Below, piece after piece: positions 1 through 13,300 of a DNA stretch of 64,000 nucleotides. The stretch is from NCBI GenBank assembly GCA_963965975.1, contig OZ014420.1, positions 312,501-376,500 of the forward strand, written 5' to 3'. Origin of the DNA: Xestospongia bergquistia (taxonomy: Eukaryota > Porifera > Demospongiae > Haplosclerida > Petrosiidae). The notes beneath the pieces were generated by a model. It had not been told where the DNA came from and made no database searches. It saw nothing but the letters and a program-made list of their open reading frames with translations. Position 1 is the first letter of the stretch, and each line of letters starts with the position of its first letter. A program made the translations under genes and the position numbers.

Positions 1-2929
1 TTCCAGTTCCTGTTGGTCAGAATCTATGTATTAGGTCCGGTAGTTCAGCTATATTGAGCTGTATGCTGGTTAGAGATGACATAACACTTAATCCTAAAAC
101 TTTTACTTGGAGTCCTATTGGTAGTAGTACTCCAGCTATTACTGTAAACACAGCTGGTACCTATATGTGTACTGTTTCTAATGATTGTGGTAATGATACA
201 GCACAAAGCACTGTATCAAGTAAGAGTTAACTATAGATCACTATATTAAACAGTCTGAGACCAATACTGCACTAGTGCTGGTCCCAGACTCATACTACAT
301 TATCTGGACCCCATAATCCAAGACCTGTTCTTTAGTGATGTCATTTATATTATATACTTTATTTCTATATAGTAATTCCTGCTATAAGAAAGGGTTCTGG
401 TAACAATAACAGAAACATGGTTGATGTGGGAGGAGATGCTTGTCTTGACAGTGGGACTTTAATGATAATATGCGAACTTTCAGCTGGTAGTAGTGTAACT
501 AGACAATGGTATAGAGATGGAGTACTACAGTCTGAAACAGGAACTAAACTTACTGTATCTGCTAATAACAAAGGTACAAATTACACCTGTGTGGTAAGGA
601 ACCAATGTGGTGAAGATAGTGCTACTACTATTGTGAGAAGTAAGTAAGAATGTAGTATGAAGTGAATCACATACACTTACAGTGAATCCAACTGCCTCTA
701 TCAGTGCTAGAGGTACTGGTTTTAATCCTACATTCCCTTGCCCTCCAAGCAGTACTGCTGACTACTGTCCACCAACTGGAGAGACAGTTATAATAGAATG
801 TAATGCAACTGGACCTTATACAATTACTGGAAAAGCTGGAATGATAGCTAATAATCCTTTGATTATTCAAAATTTTCAGGAGGAGTTGGGTGGTAGTTAT
901 ACTTGTGAAAGCACAAATGTCTGTGGAAGAGGTTCAGACATAATCAGTATATCATTTAGAGGTAAACTAATTACTAAATTTAAAACATTCTCTCATATCA
1001 TACACATAAAGGTGTACCACCTTCTATCTCCACTGAACCTACAACTCCCACTATACCTGGTGGTAGTATCTCCTATCCTACTGTCCCTCCGGATCAAAAT
1101 GGCACCCTGGTTATTGGACGTAGTATTTGTCTGTTAGTTTCACAAGCTGTAGCGATTAATTGCGAAGTACTTCAAGGAACTCCTCCTATTAATTTTACAT
1201 GGACTAAAGCACCAAATGATAGTTTTATTATTTCAACTAGTATGGTAATAACAGTCACTGAATTAGGTAATTACACTTGTACTGCAACGAATGATTTTGG
1301 TTCCAGTTCTGCAACTTCCTCAGTTTTTCGTAAGATAAAAGTAACTATCTAACTTACCCTACCTTATAATATCTAGGACGTCTTCAAGTCAGTTTCAATA
1401 TACAGTCTTCACGTGGTAACAGGTGTGGTCAATTGAAACAAAATCCACCTGATGGTACAGACTACTGTGCTTTTGTTGATGATGTGGTAACACTTAGGTG
1501 TATTACAACTGATCCTAATTCCCCTGGTGTCATCTATCCTGATGGTAGTTCCAATACTCGGATTTTTTCACCAATCCAGGCAGCTGATGAACGCAATTAC
1601 TTATGCAATGCTACTAATGATTGTGGTCCTATGACAAACATGTTTGACTTAAAAGTTTATGGTAAGTTTGGAGCTAATACAGATCCCAGTCATATTCACA
1701 TCAAATATTGCTCAGATCCCAGTCATATTCACATCAAATATTGTTCAGAATATTTTTATTTTATTCTGAATTGTTATAGATCCAGCAAGAATTAATCGTA
1801 CCTCTCCACTTCCAACACCTCCACCTAATACAATCATTGATGGTGCTGGACGACCTGATGAACCTCTACATGTTATGGACAACATGACAGTTATACTTCA
1901 TTGTCCTGTACGTGGTATTGATATGCCTATGACAATGTGGTATCGAGTTAGAACAGATAGAAGACTTGTACCAATTAACACAACTGCTGAGCCAGCTTTT
2001 ATGATTGATAGAACTGATCCTCTTAATCCCATTCTAACTATTTCGCCATTTAATCCCAGTCTTGCCGGTACGTATCGATGTACTACAACCAATATTGCCG
2101 GGGATGATGAGGGAGACGTTGTGATTAGATGTAAGAGTATTTTAATTATTGCTATTTTGATCTAGTATCTTTGCAGACAAACGACCTGTTATTACAGAAT
2201 GGTGCACCACTCCATGGAGTGAGGTTAGAAATGGCTGACAAAGCCACCAAATATATTGTAACCTTTTCACTTTATTTCAGTAATTAAAACAATTTATATT
2301 TATATATATATTTTAGTGTGATCCAAAATGTCACCGAGGTATGCGTATGAGACATGTCTGGTGTCGAGATGCACAGTCCAACCGTCGTCTTCCCGAAAAT
2401 CGATGTCCCCCACCAAAACCACTCACTATGGAGAGATGTACTGGACTAGGACCATGCTTCCTTGATCCTAAATGGGTTCCTGGTGAATGGTCTGAGGTAT
2501 TATATACCACATGTATTTAAATAAAGATAGCTAAGTAGAAAATTGTACAATTTTGTATACTGAAGTATATCTTTACAGCTGGTCATATCAACTTATTATT
2601 TTATACATTACAATTTATATAGTGCACTGTCAAATGTGGAGGAGGTTATCGAACACGTAAAATACAATGTATAATTCCACGTACTGGAAAAGTAGTACAC
2701 GATGTGAAATGTGCTGGCCAACATAAACCTTCTGATTTTGAATACTGCAACACACATGCTTGTAAGTTCTAGTCATCTTCTTTGACTTGTTTCTTTCTTC
2801 TCATTATTATTAGGTTGCGATGTTGATCTTTATCCCAATTATTGTAAACTTATAAAAGGTACCAAACTTTGTGCACAGTCCAATTATCAGACTGTGTGCT
2901 GTTGGACCTGTGCTCATTATATTCATTGA
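1..2929 (+). CDS. Secreted Ig-TSP1-PLAC protein, copy A (5' partial)
   Basis: This is probably an extracellular matrix or cell-surface adhesion protein of the papilin/ADAMTS-like type. Coding exons read as 1-219, 373-639, 683-961, 1012-1329, 1377-1661, 1780-2130, 2177-2223, 2317-2496, 2623-2761 and 2814-2929. The first six each hold one Ig-like domain with paired Cys and a YxC motif (for example YTCVVRNQCG) and are bounded by phase-1 introns, the classic shuffling arrangement. Then come two TSP1 repeats; the second contains CTVKCGGGYRTRKIQC. A C-terminal PLAC domain follows, running from CDVDLYPNYCK to VCCWTC, with stop TGA at 2927-2929. The start and signal peptide lie outside the window. 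Exon 373-639 is almost identical to 8415-8681 of copy B, and the TSP1/PLAC exons also match B closely. The domains are clear; the biological role is inference. Confidence 0.82.
1680..1745. repeat. 33-bp tandem duplication in an intron of copy A
   Basis: Two consecutive 33-bp units beginning AGATCCCAGTCATATTCACA differ by one base. They lie in the intron between Ig exons 1377-1661 and 1780-2130 and do not disturb splice sites. This is a recent slippage-type duplication. Confidence 0.85.
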
Positions 2930-3994
2930 ACTACTACAGTGATTGTCAGGTTGTCTTTTATAAACTTTCAAGATAACCTTATCACTCTAGCAAATTTCAC
3001 ATCATACCTGTTGATTTTTTTGAACAACAGTGTTTATGTGTTTTTGTTGTTATTGTTGTTGTTATTGTTGTTGTTTAAAAGGCTTTCTACTTGTACTAAG
3101 CTATTTTCTTAGTACCTGTTAACTATAGTAAATAAGTTGGCATTTCACATCAAGTTATGAACAGACATGGTAACATATCAAGAAAGGAAATTGTAAATGC
3201 TGCACTCTAGACTGGACTGGACTGGACTGGACTGAGACAGCTTCAACCTCTCTTTATCTTCTTATACATAATTCAATTTTTCCCTTAGATAGCCTGGAGA
3301 AATGTTGTAGTTTAATTTGATATTAATAATAATAATCTCAAGATCCTAAACCTTAAGACATTTTAGCATACAATTTGCAGGCAGTAATCTCCTTTAGCAT
3401 GCTTTGACCAAGTCATCAAATCACTTGAAACTTTTTACAAAGTTAGAATTATAAGTCTTTGTTAAGTGGCATTAATATTACTGCTATTAAATGTTGCATT
3501 ATTTTTTAAAAAATATAATTTATTTCACACCACATGTACATGACTTTATTATTATTTAATTATTTTCAAATTTTAAAAAGTATGGTGTTTCTTTGCAGTA
3601 GTTTCAATAGATTTAAGATTTATAAAAAAAATCTTGTGTGTTGCCCAAACAATCCCTACTGACCACCCACGTGGGCCTCTGACTTAGTAGACTATAATTA
3701 TACTGATAGAAATATTGTATACTTTCAAGCATTGAGGGTTTAGGGTTATTGTCAGACTAAGATATGAAACTGTGTTAAACCAACTTTGTCCATTTTAAAT
3801 TGGGCTAACAATTTGAAATGGCTAGGTTTAAAATACATGAGCTAGTTCAAACACTTGCTTTAATAATTGTGACCTATTTGAATATTATATAGGAATAATA
3901 CATAATGAGTGTTCACTAACAGATATTGCTCAATAATGAGTTTTTATTTATTCTAGTAGCTATAGATTACATTTGATAATGTATCAATATATAA

Positions 3995-4045
<51 letters not shown>

Positions 4046-4419
4046 CGTGATCACTTAAATAGGTGAGTCCTTATTTAGTCTAATTCACAAATAACATACA
4101 CCCATTGGTGAGTATTTACTTAGTCTAATATATTATTATATATTATATAATCCCTACTGGTAGTGAGTGGTTCACTTAGATAGATAATCCACAAAGATGT
4201 TGTTGCCTTTGAAGGTTGAGATCACTCAGAAAACTTTTAATAGAAGATGTCTAATTTACATTGGACTTGCCTATATATACCAGCACTCACCAGTGATGGA
4301 TTACTTTGTCTTATAATTTCATTAGTGTCTTTCCTTCACAGTAAGTCTCTCACTTGTTCTTTTATAATAGATTATTGGTGTTTTTAACCAACTGTACAGC
4401 TGTCAAAAAAAGGGCAGAG
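2930..4419. other. Intergenic region between Ig-TSP1-PLAC copies A and B
   Basis: No gene is supported here. The stretch is AT-rich and holds the 3' flank of copy A, a TTG/TTA-rich run near 3047-3075, a five-base (ACTGG) tandem run near 3209-3232, and an (AT)n microsatellite at about 3999-4038. Sequence just after the stop codon (for example TTGATTTTTTTGAACAACA near 3012) recurs after copy B near 9858, so the duplication extended past the coding region. The promoter of copy B should lie near 4200-4400. Confidence 0.6.
3999..4038. repeat. (AT)n microsatellite
   Basis: An uninterrupted run of alternating A and T of about 40 bases between the first two Ig-TSP1-PLAC genes. Confidence 0.9.
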
Positions 4420-7400
4420 ATGGAGACACTGTTCTTTTTGGCAATTATTATCGTTTCTCTTCAGTTTAGATGTTCACAACAAAATAGTAGTAAGTATCTA
4501 TATTATTTTTTAGCTTTAAACAATATTCCAACAATCACCATTATTTGGAAATGCACTGATCTCACTTGTAGATGTCAACAGCATCACAACAACTTGTAAC
4601 TTGTATATAAGCATTCCTGCAGTAGTGATGTATTTTATATATTGGACAAAGTAACACAATAAGTTATTAATGTATATTTTGTTTGTTGCAGTATATGAAT
4701 TATAAATATATTCATGAGAATTAGAGAAATATTTTTTGTTTCATGTTTGTGTCCCTTTCATCTTTCCATGGTTTTCCATTTTAATGATGTCTGTCAAGTC
4801 ATATCAATAATAATATAATAACATAATATTATCATTATGTCAATAATTGTATCTGTGTACATATACTTTATATCTTTATATTTTAGACTATGATCCAACA
4901 GAATATTACCCCTGGCCAGGTCCCCTAGAAATCCCTGATGATAACAGAACATTTATTAGATGTGAGATAATACAATGACAATTATATATTATAATATATT
5001 TCTTCCCTTTGTTTTAGCTGGTAATGTGATAGTGGAGCTTCCTAGTAATGAATCTGAAAGAGTTATTAAAATTAGACCTGCTGTTATGTTGACCCTTAAC
5101 TGCAGTCAAAGAATTGATGCAGTTATTATGGCTGGAGGAGGCACTGTATCTAATATAATGGTTGAATGGTTACTTCTTGTTATAAAAGTAGATGGTACCT
5201 TTGATGATTCACAACAAACAGTTACCAATACTACAGATGGGTATGTTATTGTTTAATATGTTCATACATGACATGATATCTCACACATAGAATTTATATA
5301 TCATCAGATGGCAGTTTATTAAAGGTCTTTCAACCAATTATTAGCTCTCAAGCCAAGCTAGGGAACTCTGGTGCTTACACTTGTAAAGTCTGTTTTGATC
5401 AAGACCAACCTTTTGGAAATCGGTCATGTGTTAATTCCTCATCTACTATGAGAACTATAGGTCAGTAAAAACATATCAACATAATTATAATATTATCAAT
5501 GGATTTAATAAAATATTAGGTGACCCTCCAACTATTGCAAGAGGAAATGAATTGTTCACAAATGGTTCTACCACATATGTACTCATTGGAAAAGATGTCT
5601 GCTTAGAGCAATCACCACCCTTTACACCCATTCTGTGTGCTCAAACTCATCCAATAATACCAGACCCTTCAGCCACATTCTTTGTAAATGGAAGACAAGT
5701 AATAGGAGGAGGTTTAGATAAAATTTTTTCTCAAGCCAGTCCTGATGGTATAGCTGGAAGAGACACTGAACTTCAATTTGTTAAGTCAGTCTTAGTGAAT
5801 TTAATGGCTCACAACACAATTATTAATTGTACTCTCTCAAACCTATTTGGAATGGATACTGAGTCCAGTAGACTTCTCTTAGGTATGTAGGTATATATTT
5901 TGTTACCTGATCTAGTCTCTATTACTAACATAGATTATCTTATTAATGATAATATGTAAATGATTTATAATATTATAAGTTAAATAATAACTAGTTGAAA
6001 TTTTAATATTTACAATAAAATCAGGAGTAGAAATAGATATTAAACCACTATTGTGTATATATAATATATGTGTGTGTATTGTTTAGATTCAAGGGTGAAT
6101 ACAGTTACACCATCTATTCAAGGAAATCCTCCTGGTGGTCGATGTTCACCAATTGTAGCGGGAAAAATCTGCCCAGTTATAGGAGATGTTGTCACAATAA
6201 TGTGTAACACCTCATATGCTGATAGTTATGTGATAAGTGGTCCCAATCAAAGGACGTCAATAAATACACCACTAACATTTACTACTACATCAGCTGATGG
6301 AGGAACCTATACTTGTATGAGTATCAATAATTGTAGTAATGACACTGGTACTGCAACACTTGAATCATGTAAGTCTGTTCACACTAATAATTGGAGACAT
6401 TCCTTATTTGGTCATTTAGGTCGACCTGGTATGGTAGAATTTGAAGTATCAACAGGCGAGGATGATGTTACAGAAAGATGTCTTGAAAAGTTTCAGAATC
6501 TATCTCAAACTCTTAGACTCAGATGTAGACCTGATGTGGACCAATCTGGTGTTTTCTATTACTTTTTTCGCAATGATCAGTTCATTCCAAGGGAAGAAAA
6601 TGATACTATTGATATTGATATAGACAAGTCTTTACTTACTGGTAACTACACATGTCGAATGGATTCTCCATGTGGTACTTTCTATGCTTCTACAATTTTC
6701 ACTGAAGGTAAAACCTTATATTATGATATATTGATTACATTTATTTAATTGTTACAGCGACACCAAATATCACTGTTGGAGCTGGTCTAGTTGTCTCTCC
6801 AAGTGGTCCTGTGATCATTGGACAATCAACATGTATTGATACTAGTTCAGGTTCTACAGACAATGTCCAAATATCATGTCAATTAGAAAATGAAATGGCT
6901 GCCAGTCCATATACCATTAGTTGGTATAGGAATGGACAAGATCTCAATTTTAATGGCAATATATATACTGCTACACAAGTTGGTACTTACACATGTAAAG
7001 CTGAAAATGATTGTGGTAGTGATAATGCAACAACTATTGTTACCAGTAAGTTTTGTTTTATAAGTAGTACAATCTTTATAATTGACTTTATTTCATAAAT
7101 GACTTCCATAATTATAATAATATTGGATATTGTATGTAAATACTGGTTACACACTCTGTTATTTTATAGGTTTTGCTTCCATTATGAAGGGTAATTTAAC
7201 AGCTGGTAGAGATATGGTAGACATTGGAAGTAATGCCTGTCTTGATAGTGGAACTTTGATGATATTTTGTAATATCATTCCATCTGGTGTATCAGTAACA
7301 AGAGAATGGTTTATGAATGGAGCACTACAAAGTAATACAGATCCTAAACTTACTGTATCTTCTGTTAGTAATGCTGAGAGAAATTATACATGTGCTATTA

Positions 7401-9773
7401 CTAACCAATGTTCTAGAGACAGTGCTACTACAATTGTGAGACGTAAGTAAACAAATGGATGGTTTGGTTGACAAAGTTTAATGGACATTTTTCAATATTA
7501 GGTTCTCCTCCTCAGTCTATATTAGCTGGAACATATCAAGGTATTGTAGGTGATGGATGTATTCCAGCTGGTAGTGGCGACAAAATCTGTGCCAATGTAG
7601 GAGAACAAGTTACTTTTTCATGTCAAGCTGGTGGCTTTAGTTACACTATTGGTTTTGTAGTTGGTGGATCTATAAATATATTATCAACTAATTCACCTGC
7701 TATGATAACAGTGACCTCTAATGATTTTGGAACATACATATGTACTGTATCTAATATATGTGGAATGAGGACATCAACATTGAGATTAGAACCAGTAACA
7801 TGTAAGACTAAATGTATACTTCAGGAAAGTTTTTTTAAGTTGTGCTATTACAGATTATCATAGTTATGAGTATTTTAGTAGCAGTATTACAAATTTATTG
7901 TCACTTTGTGTTCAAAGGTCCTACCCCTAATGGAACGATAACATTATCCAGAAATGGTAACTCTATCAGTCCTCCTTGTTACAGACCTAATGAAACTCTA
8001 ACACTAACTTGTACTCAACAACCAGGACAACAACCAACAGCCACTATTAGATGGTTTAGAAATGGTGTTTTATCTGGTACTGGTACTACCTTATCTATAA
8101 CCTCATCTGGTATCTATACTTGTGAACTATCAAATGCTTGTGGTTCTTTAAATACTACACTTCTTGTTAAAGGTAAGATTAACAATTACAAAATTATTAA
8201 ATGTAATTTAAGTTACATACTAACTAACACTAGTAGTAAACTTAACAGTCTGAGACTCATACTTCACTGGTCCCAGACTCATACTACATTATATAGACTC
8301 ATTCTACAGTACATTACATGTATTATATAACTCATGCTATATTATCTGGACCCCATAATCCAAGACCTGTTCTTTAGTGATGTCATTTATATTATATACT
8401 TTATTTCTATATAGTAATTCCTGCTATAAGAAAGGGTTCTGGTAACAATAACAGAAACATGGTTGATGTGGGAGGAGATGCTTGTCTTGACAGTGGGACT
8501 TTAATGATAATATGCGAACTTTCAGCTGGTAGTGGTGTAACTAGACAATGGTATAGAGATGGAGTACTACAGTCTGAAACAGGAACTAAACTTACTGTAT
8601 CTGCTAATAACAAAGGTACAAATTACACCTGTGTGGTAAGGAACCAATGTGGTGAAGATAGTGCTACTACTATTGTGAGAAGTAAGTAAGAATGTAGTAT
8701 GAAGTGAATCATATAAACTCACAGTGACTCCAACTACCTCTATCAGTGCTAGAGGTAGATATACTAATGTGAAAGATTGGTTCCGTTGCCCTCCAAGCAG
8801 TACTGCTGACTATTGTCCACCAACTGGAAAGACAGTTATAATAGAGTGTACTGCATCTGGACCTTATACAATTACTGGAAAAGCTGGAATGTCAACTAAT
8901 AAACCTTTGATTATTCCATTTTTTCTAAAGCATTTAAGTGGGATATATACTTGTGTGAGCACAAATGTCTGTGGACGTGGTATGAGCTCAATTAGTATAT
9001 TATTTAGAGGTAAACTAATTATTAAATTTAAAACACTCTCTTACATAAATCTTTGCAGACAAACGACCTGTTATTACAGAATGGATCACCACTCCATGGA
9101 GTGAGGTTAGAAATGGCTGACAAAGCCACCAAATATATTGTAACTTTTTTACTTTCTTTCAGTAATTAAAACAATTTATATTTTTGTATATATTCTAGTG
9201 TAATCCAAAATGTCACCGAGGTATTCGTACGAGGCATGTCTGGTGTCGAGTTGCACACTCCAAGGTTTGCCTTCCTGACAATCAATGTCCCCCACCAAAA
9301 CCACTCACGATGAAGAGATGTATTGGAATAGGACCATGCTACCTTGATCCTAAATGGGTTCCTGGTGAATGGTCTGAGGTATACATACCATAAATAAAGA
9401 GAGATAAGTAGAAAATTGTACAATTTTGTATATTGAATATTATTGTATATTATTTTATACATTGTAGTGCACTGTCAAATGTGGAGGAGGTTATCGAACA
9501 CGTAAAATGCAATGTATAATTCCACGTACTGGAAAAGTAATACCAGATGTGAATTGTGCTGGCCAACACAAACCTTATTATTATAAGTACTGCAACACAC
9601 GTTCTTGTAAGCTCTAGTCATCTTCTTTGACTTTTTCCTTTCACCTCATTACTATAGGTTGCGATGTTGATCTTTATCCTAATTATTGTAAGCTTATAAA
9701 AGGTATCAAGCTGTGTAGGTGGTCATATTATCAGCGCGTGTGCTGTCGGACCTGTGCTTATTATATTCACTGA
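4420..9773 (+). CDS. Secreted Ig-TSP1-PLAC protein, copy B (ten Ig domains)
   Basis: The ATG at 4420 opens a hydrophobic signal peptide (METLFFLAIIIVSLQFRCSQ). A short linker exon follows (4887-4961). Ten Ig-like domains come next: one split over 5018-5240 and 5291-5460, then 5520-5882, 6087-6368, 6420-6707, 6758-7045, 7170-7442, 7502-7801, 7918-8172, 8415-8681 and 8725-9009. TSP1 exons are 9059-9105, 9199-9378 and 9478-9606, and the PLAC exon 9658-9773 ends in TGA. Ig exons have phase-1 boundaries, so whole domains can be gained or lost without a frameshift. Many Ig domains carry a repeated CG pair after YTC (NxCG), a family signature visible throughout the cluster. The product should be secreted; I see no membrane anchor. 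Function in adhesion, matrix or recognition is inferred from the domains only. Confidence 0.85.
8248..8420. repeat. Duplicated intron segment shared by copies A and B
   Basis: The block containing CAGTCTGAGAC, CCCAGACTCATACTACATTA and CTGGACCCCATAATCCAAGA matches intron 250-372 of copy A. The B version carries extra sequence (roughly 8280-8340) made of CTCATACTACATTATA-like repeats. Intron and adjoining Ig exon were therefore copied together, by segmental duplication or gene conversion. Confidence 0.75.
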
Positions 9774-10348
9774 ACTACTATAATGATTATCATGTTGTAT
9801 TTCTCTTATAACTGAAGATAACCTTTATCACTCTAATAAATTTTACATCATGTCTGTTGATTTTTTTGAACAACAAGTGTTTATCTATAAATATTGTTAT
9901 CATTTTATTAGATAGTATTTCACACTAAATTAAAATTATGAGTTAAATATTTAATAGATATACTCCCTGTGACATTTTGAAATTCCCAAGCAGATACCTG
10001 GATCCTTCCTAGCCACAGTTGATATAACAATTACAGTTAATTACGAATTATTAAGTATATTACGTGTTATTTTAATAAGGCTCAGAGAAAGGTTGTAGAG
10101 CTGCTGTAAAAGAAATAATTATATTATTAATACCAATAATATTATAATGTCGTATATTAACGTCAAATGTCGTCAAACTCACAACATTAATTATTAGTAA
10201 TAATTATTAACTAGTTTATTTTTGTTGCATATGACGTTCTATGATAGTTACGTATCGATCCTCCTTTTTGCTCCGCCTCAATAAAGAACTTTATTACTGA
10301 CTACATTCAGTGCTCTAAAGAGAAACTAAGTAGAAGGTACTACTGACA
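9774..10348. other. Intergenic region before copy C
   Basis: No gene seen. It carries the 3' flank of copy B, which resembles the flank of copy A, and an AT-rich palindromic stretch around 10190-10215 (ATTATTAGTAATAATTATTA). The promoter and 5' UTR of copy C must lie at its right end. Confidence 0.5.
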
Positions 10349-13300
10349 ATGGCCGTCGCGGGTACCCTTCTTCTTCTTTTTGCAGTTATGCAATAAAATT
10401 AATATTTATATATATATATAATAATTAATATATTATTAATAACTATAATTATGTTAGTGTCATTTGTTTTAATACAGGCATTTATTTGTGGCTATGCTCA
10501 AACTGAATATTACCCCTGGTCAGGTCCCCTAGAAATCCCTGATGATAACAGACCATTCATTAGATGTGAGATAATACAATGACAATTATATATTATAATA
10601 TATTTTCCCTTTGTTTTAGCTGGTAATGTGTTAGTGGAGCTTCCTCATAATCGATCTGAAAGAGATATTAAAATTAGACCTGCTGTTATGTTGACCCTTA
10701 ACTGCAGTCAAAGAATTGATGCAGTTATTATGGCTGGAGGAGGCACTGTATCTAATATAATGGTTGAATGGTTACTTCTTGTTATAAAAGTAGATGGTAC
10801 CTTTGATGATTCACAACAAACAGTTACCAATACTACAGATGGGTATGTTATTGTTTAATATGTTCATATATGACATGATATCTCTCACATAGAATTTATA
10901 TATCATTAGACGGCAGTTTATTAAAGGTCTTTCAACCAATTATTAGCTCTCAAGCCAAGCTAGGGAACTCTGGTACTTACACTTGTAAAGTTTGTTTTGA
11001 TCAATTGCCACCTATTGGGGCTCCTCTCAGGAGGTGTGTTAATTCCTCATCTACTATGAGAACTATTGGTCAGTAAAAACATATCAACATAATTATATAT
11101 AATATTATCATTGTATTTAATAAAATATTAGGTGACCCTCCAACTATTGCAAGAGGAAATGAATTGTTCACAAATGGTTCTACCACATATGTACTCATTG
11201 GAAAAGATGTCTGCTTAAATCAACCACCATTATTTACCCCCATTCTGTGTGCTCAAACTCATTCAATAACACCAGACCCTTCAGCCACATTCTTTGTAAA
11301 TGGAAGACAAGTAATAGGAGGAGTTTTAGATGGTATTTATACTCAAGCCAGTCCTGATGGTATAGCTGGAAGAGACACTGAACTTCAATTTGTTAAACCA
11401 GTCTTAGTGAATTTAATGGCTCACAACGCAATTATTAATTGTACTCTCTCAAACCTATTTGGAATGGATACTGAGTCCAGTAGACTTCTCTTAGGTATGT
11501 AGGTATATATTTTGTTACCTGATCTAGTCTCTATTACTAACATAGATTATCTTATTAATGATAATATGTAAATGATTTCTAATATTATAAGTTAAATAAT
11601 AACTAGTTGAAATTTTAATATTTACAATAAAATCAGGAGTAGAAATAGATCACTATTGTGTATATATAATATATGTGTATGTATTGTTTAGATTCAAGGG
11701 TGAATACAGTTACACCATCTATTCAAGGAAATCCTCCTGGTGGTCGATGTTCTCCAATTGTAGCGGGAAAAGTCTGCCCTGCTATAGGAGATGTTGTCAC
11801 AATAACATGTGACACCACATATGCTGATAGTTATGTGATAAGTGGTCCCAATCAAAGGACGTCAATAAATGTACCACTAATATTTACTACTACATCAGCT
11901 GATGCAGGAACCTATACTTGTATGAGTATCAATAATTGTAAAAATAACACTGGTACTGCAACACTTGAATCATGTAAGTCTGTTCACACTAATAATTGGA
12001 GATATTCCTTATTTGGTCATTTAGGTCGACCTGGTATGGTAGAATTTGAAGTATCAACAGGTGAGGATGATGTTACAGAAAGATGTCTTGAAAAGTTTCA
12101 GAATCTACCTCAAACTCTTAGACTCAGATGTAGACCTGATGTGGACCAATCTGGTGTTTTCTATTACTTTTTTCACAATGATCAGTTTATTCCTAGGGAA
12201 TTTAATGACACTATTGATCTTGATATAGACAAGTCTTTACTTACTGGTAACTATACATGTCGAATGGATTCTCCATGTGGCACTTTCTATGCTTCTACAA
12301 TTTTCAGTGAAGGTAAAACCTTATATTATGATATATTGATTGCATTTATTTAATTGTTACAGCGACACCAAGTATCACTGTTGGAACTGGTCTAGTTGTC
12401 TCTCCAAGTGGTCCTGTGATCATTGGACAATCAACTTGTATTGATACTAGTTCAGGTTCTACAGACAGTGTCCAAATATCATGTCAGTTAGAGAATGAGA
12501 TGGCTGCCAGTCCATATACTATTAGTTGGTATAGGAATGGACAAGATCTTAATTTTAATGGCAATATATATACTGCTACACAAGTTGGTACTTACACATG
12601 TAAAGCTGAAAATGATTGTGGTAGTGATAATGCAACAACTATTGTTACCAGTAAGTTTTGTTTTATAAGTAGTACAATCTTTATAATTGACTTTATTTCA
12701 CAAATGACTTCCATAATTATAATAATATTGGATATTGTATGTAAATACTGGTTACTCACTCCTGTTATTTTATAGGTTTTGCTTCCATTATGAAGGGTAA
12801 TTTAACAGATGGTAGAGATATGGTAGACATTGGAAGTGATGCCTGTCTTGATAGTGGAACTTTGATGATATTTTGTAATATCATTCCATCTGGTGTATCA
12901 GTAACAAGAGAATGGTTTATAAATGGAGCACTACAAAGTAATACAGATCCTAAACTTACTGTATCTACTGTTAGTAATGCTGAGAGAAATTATACATGTG
13001 CTATTACTAACCAATGTTCCAGAGACAGTGCTACTACAATTGTGAGACGTAAGTAAACAAGTGGATGGTTTGGTTGACAAATGTTTAATGGACATTTTTC
13101 AATATTAGGTTCTCCTCCTCAGCCTATATTAGCTGGAACATATCAGGGTATTGTAGGTGATGGATGTATTCCAGCTGGTAGTGGCGACAAAATCTGTGCC
13201 AATGTAGGAGAACAAGTTACTTTTTCATGTCAAGCTGGTGGCTTTAGTTACACTATTGGTTTTGTAGTTGGTGGATCTATAAATATATTATCAACTAATT

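Noticed and set aside
365..571. Minus-strand open frame repeated at 365-571 and 8407-8613
   Set aside because: Its repetition only reflects duplication of the sense Ig exon; it runs antisense to a clear Ig domain.
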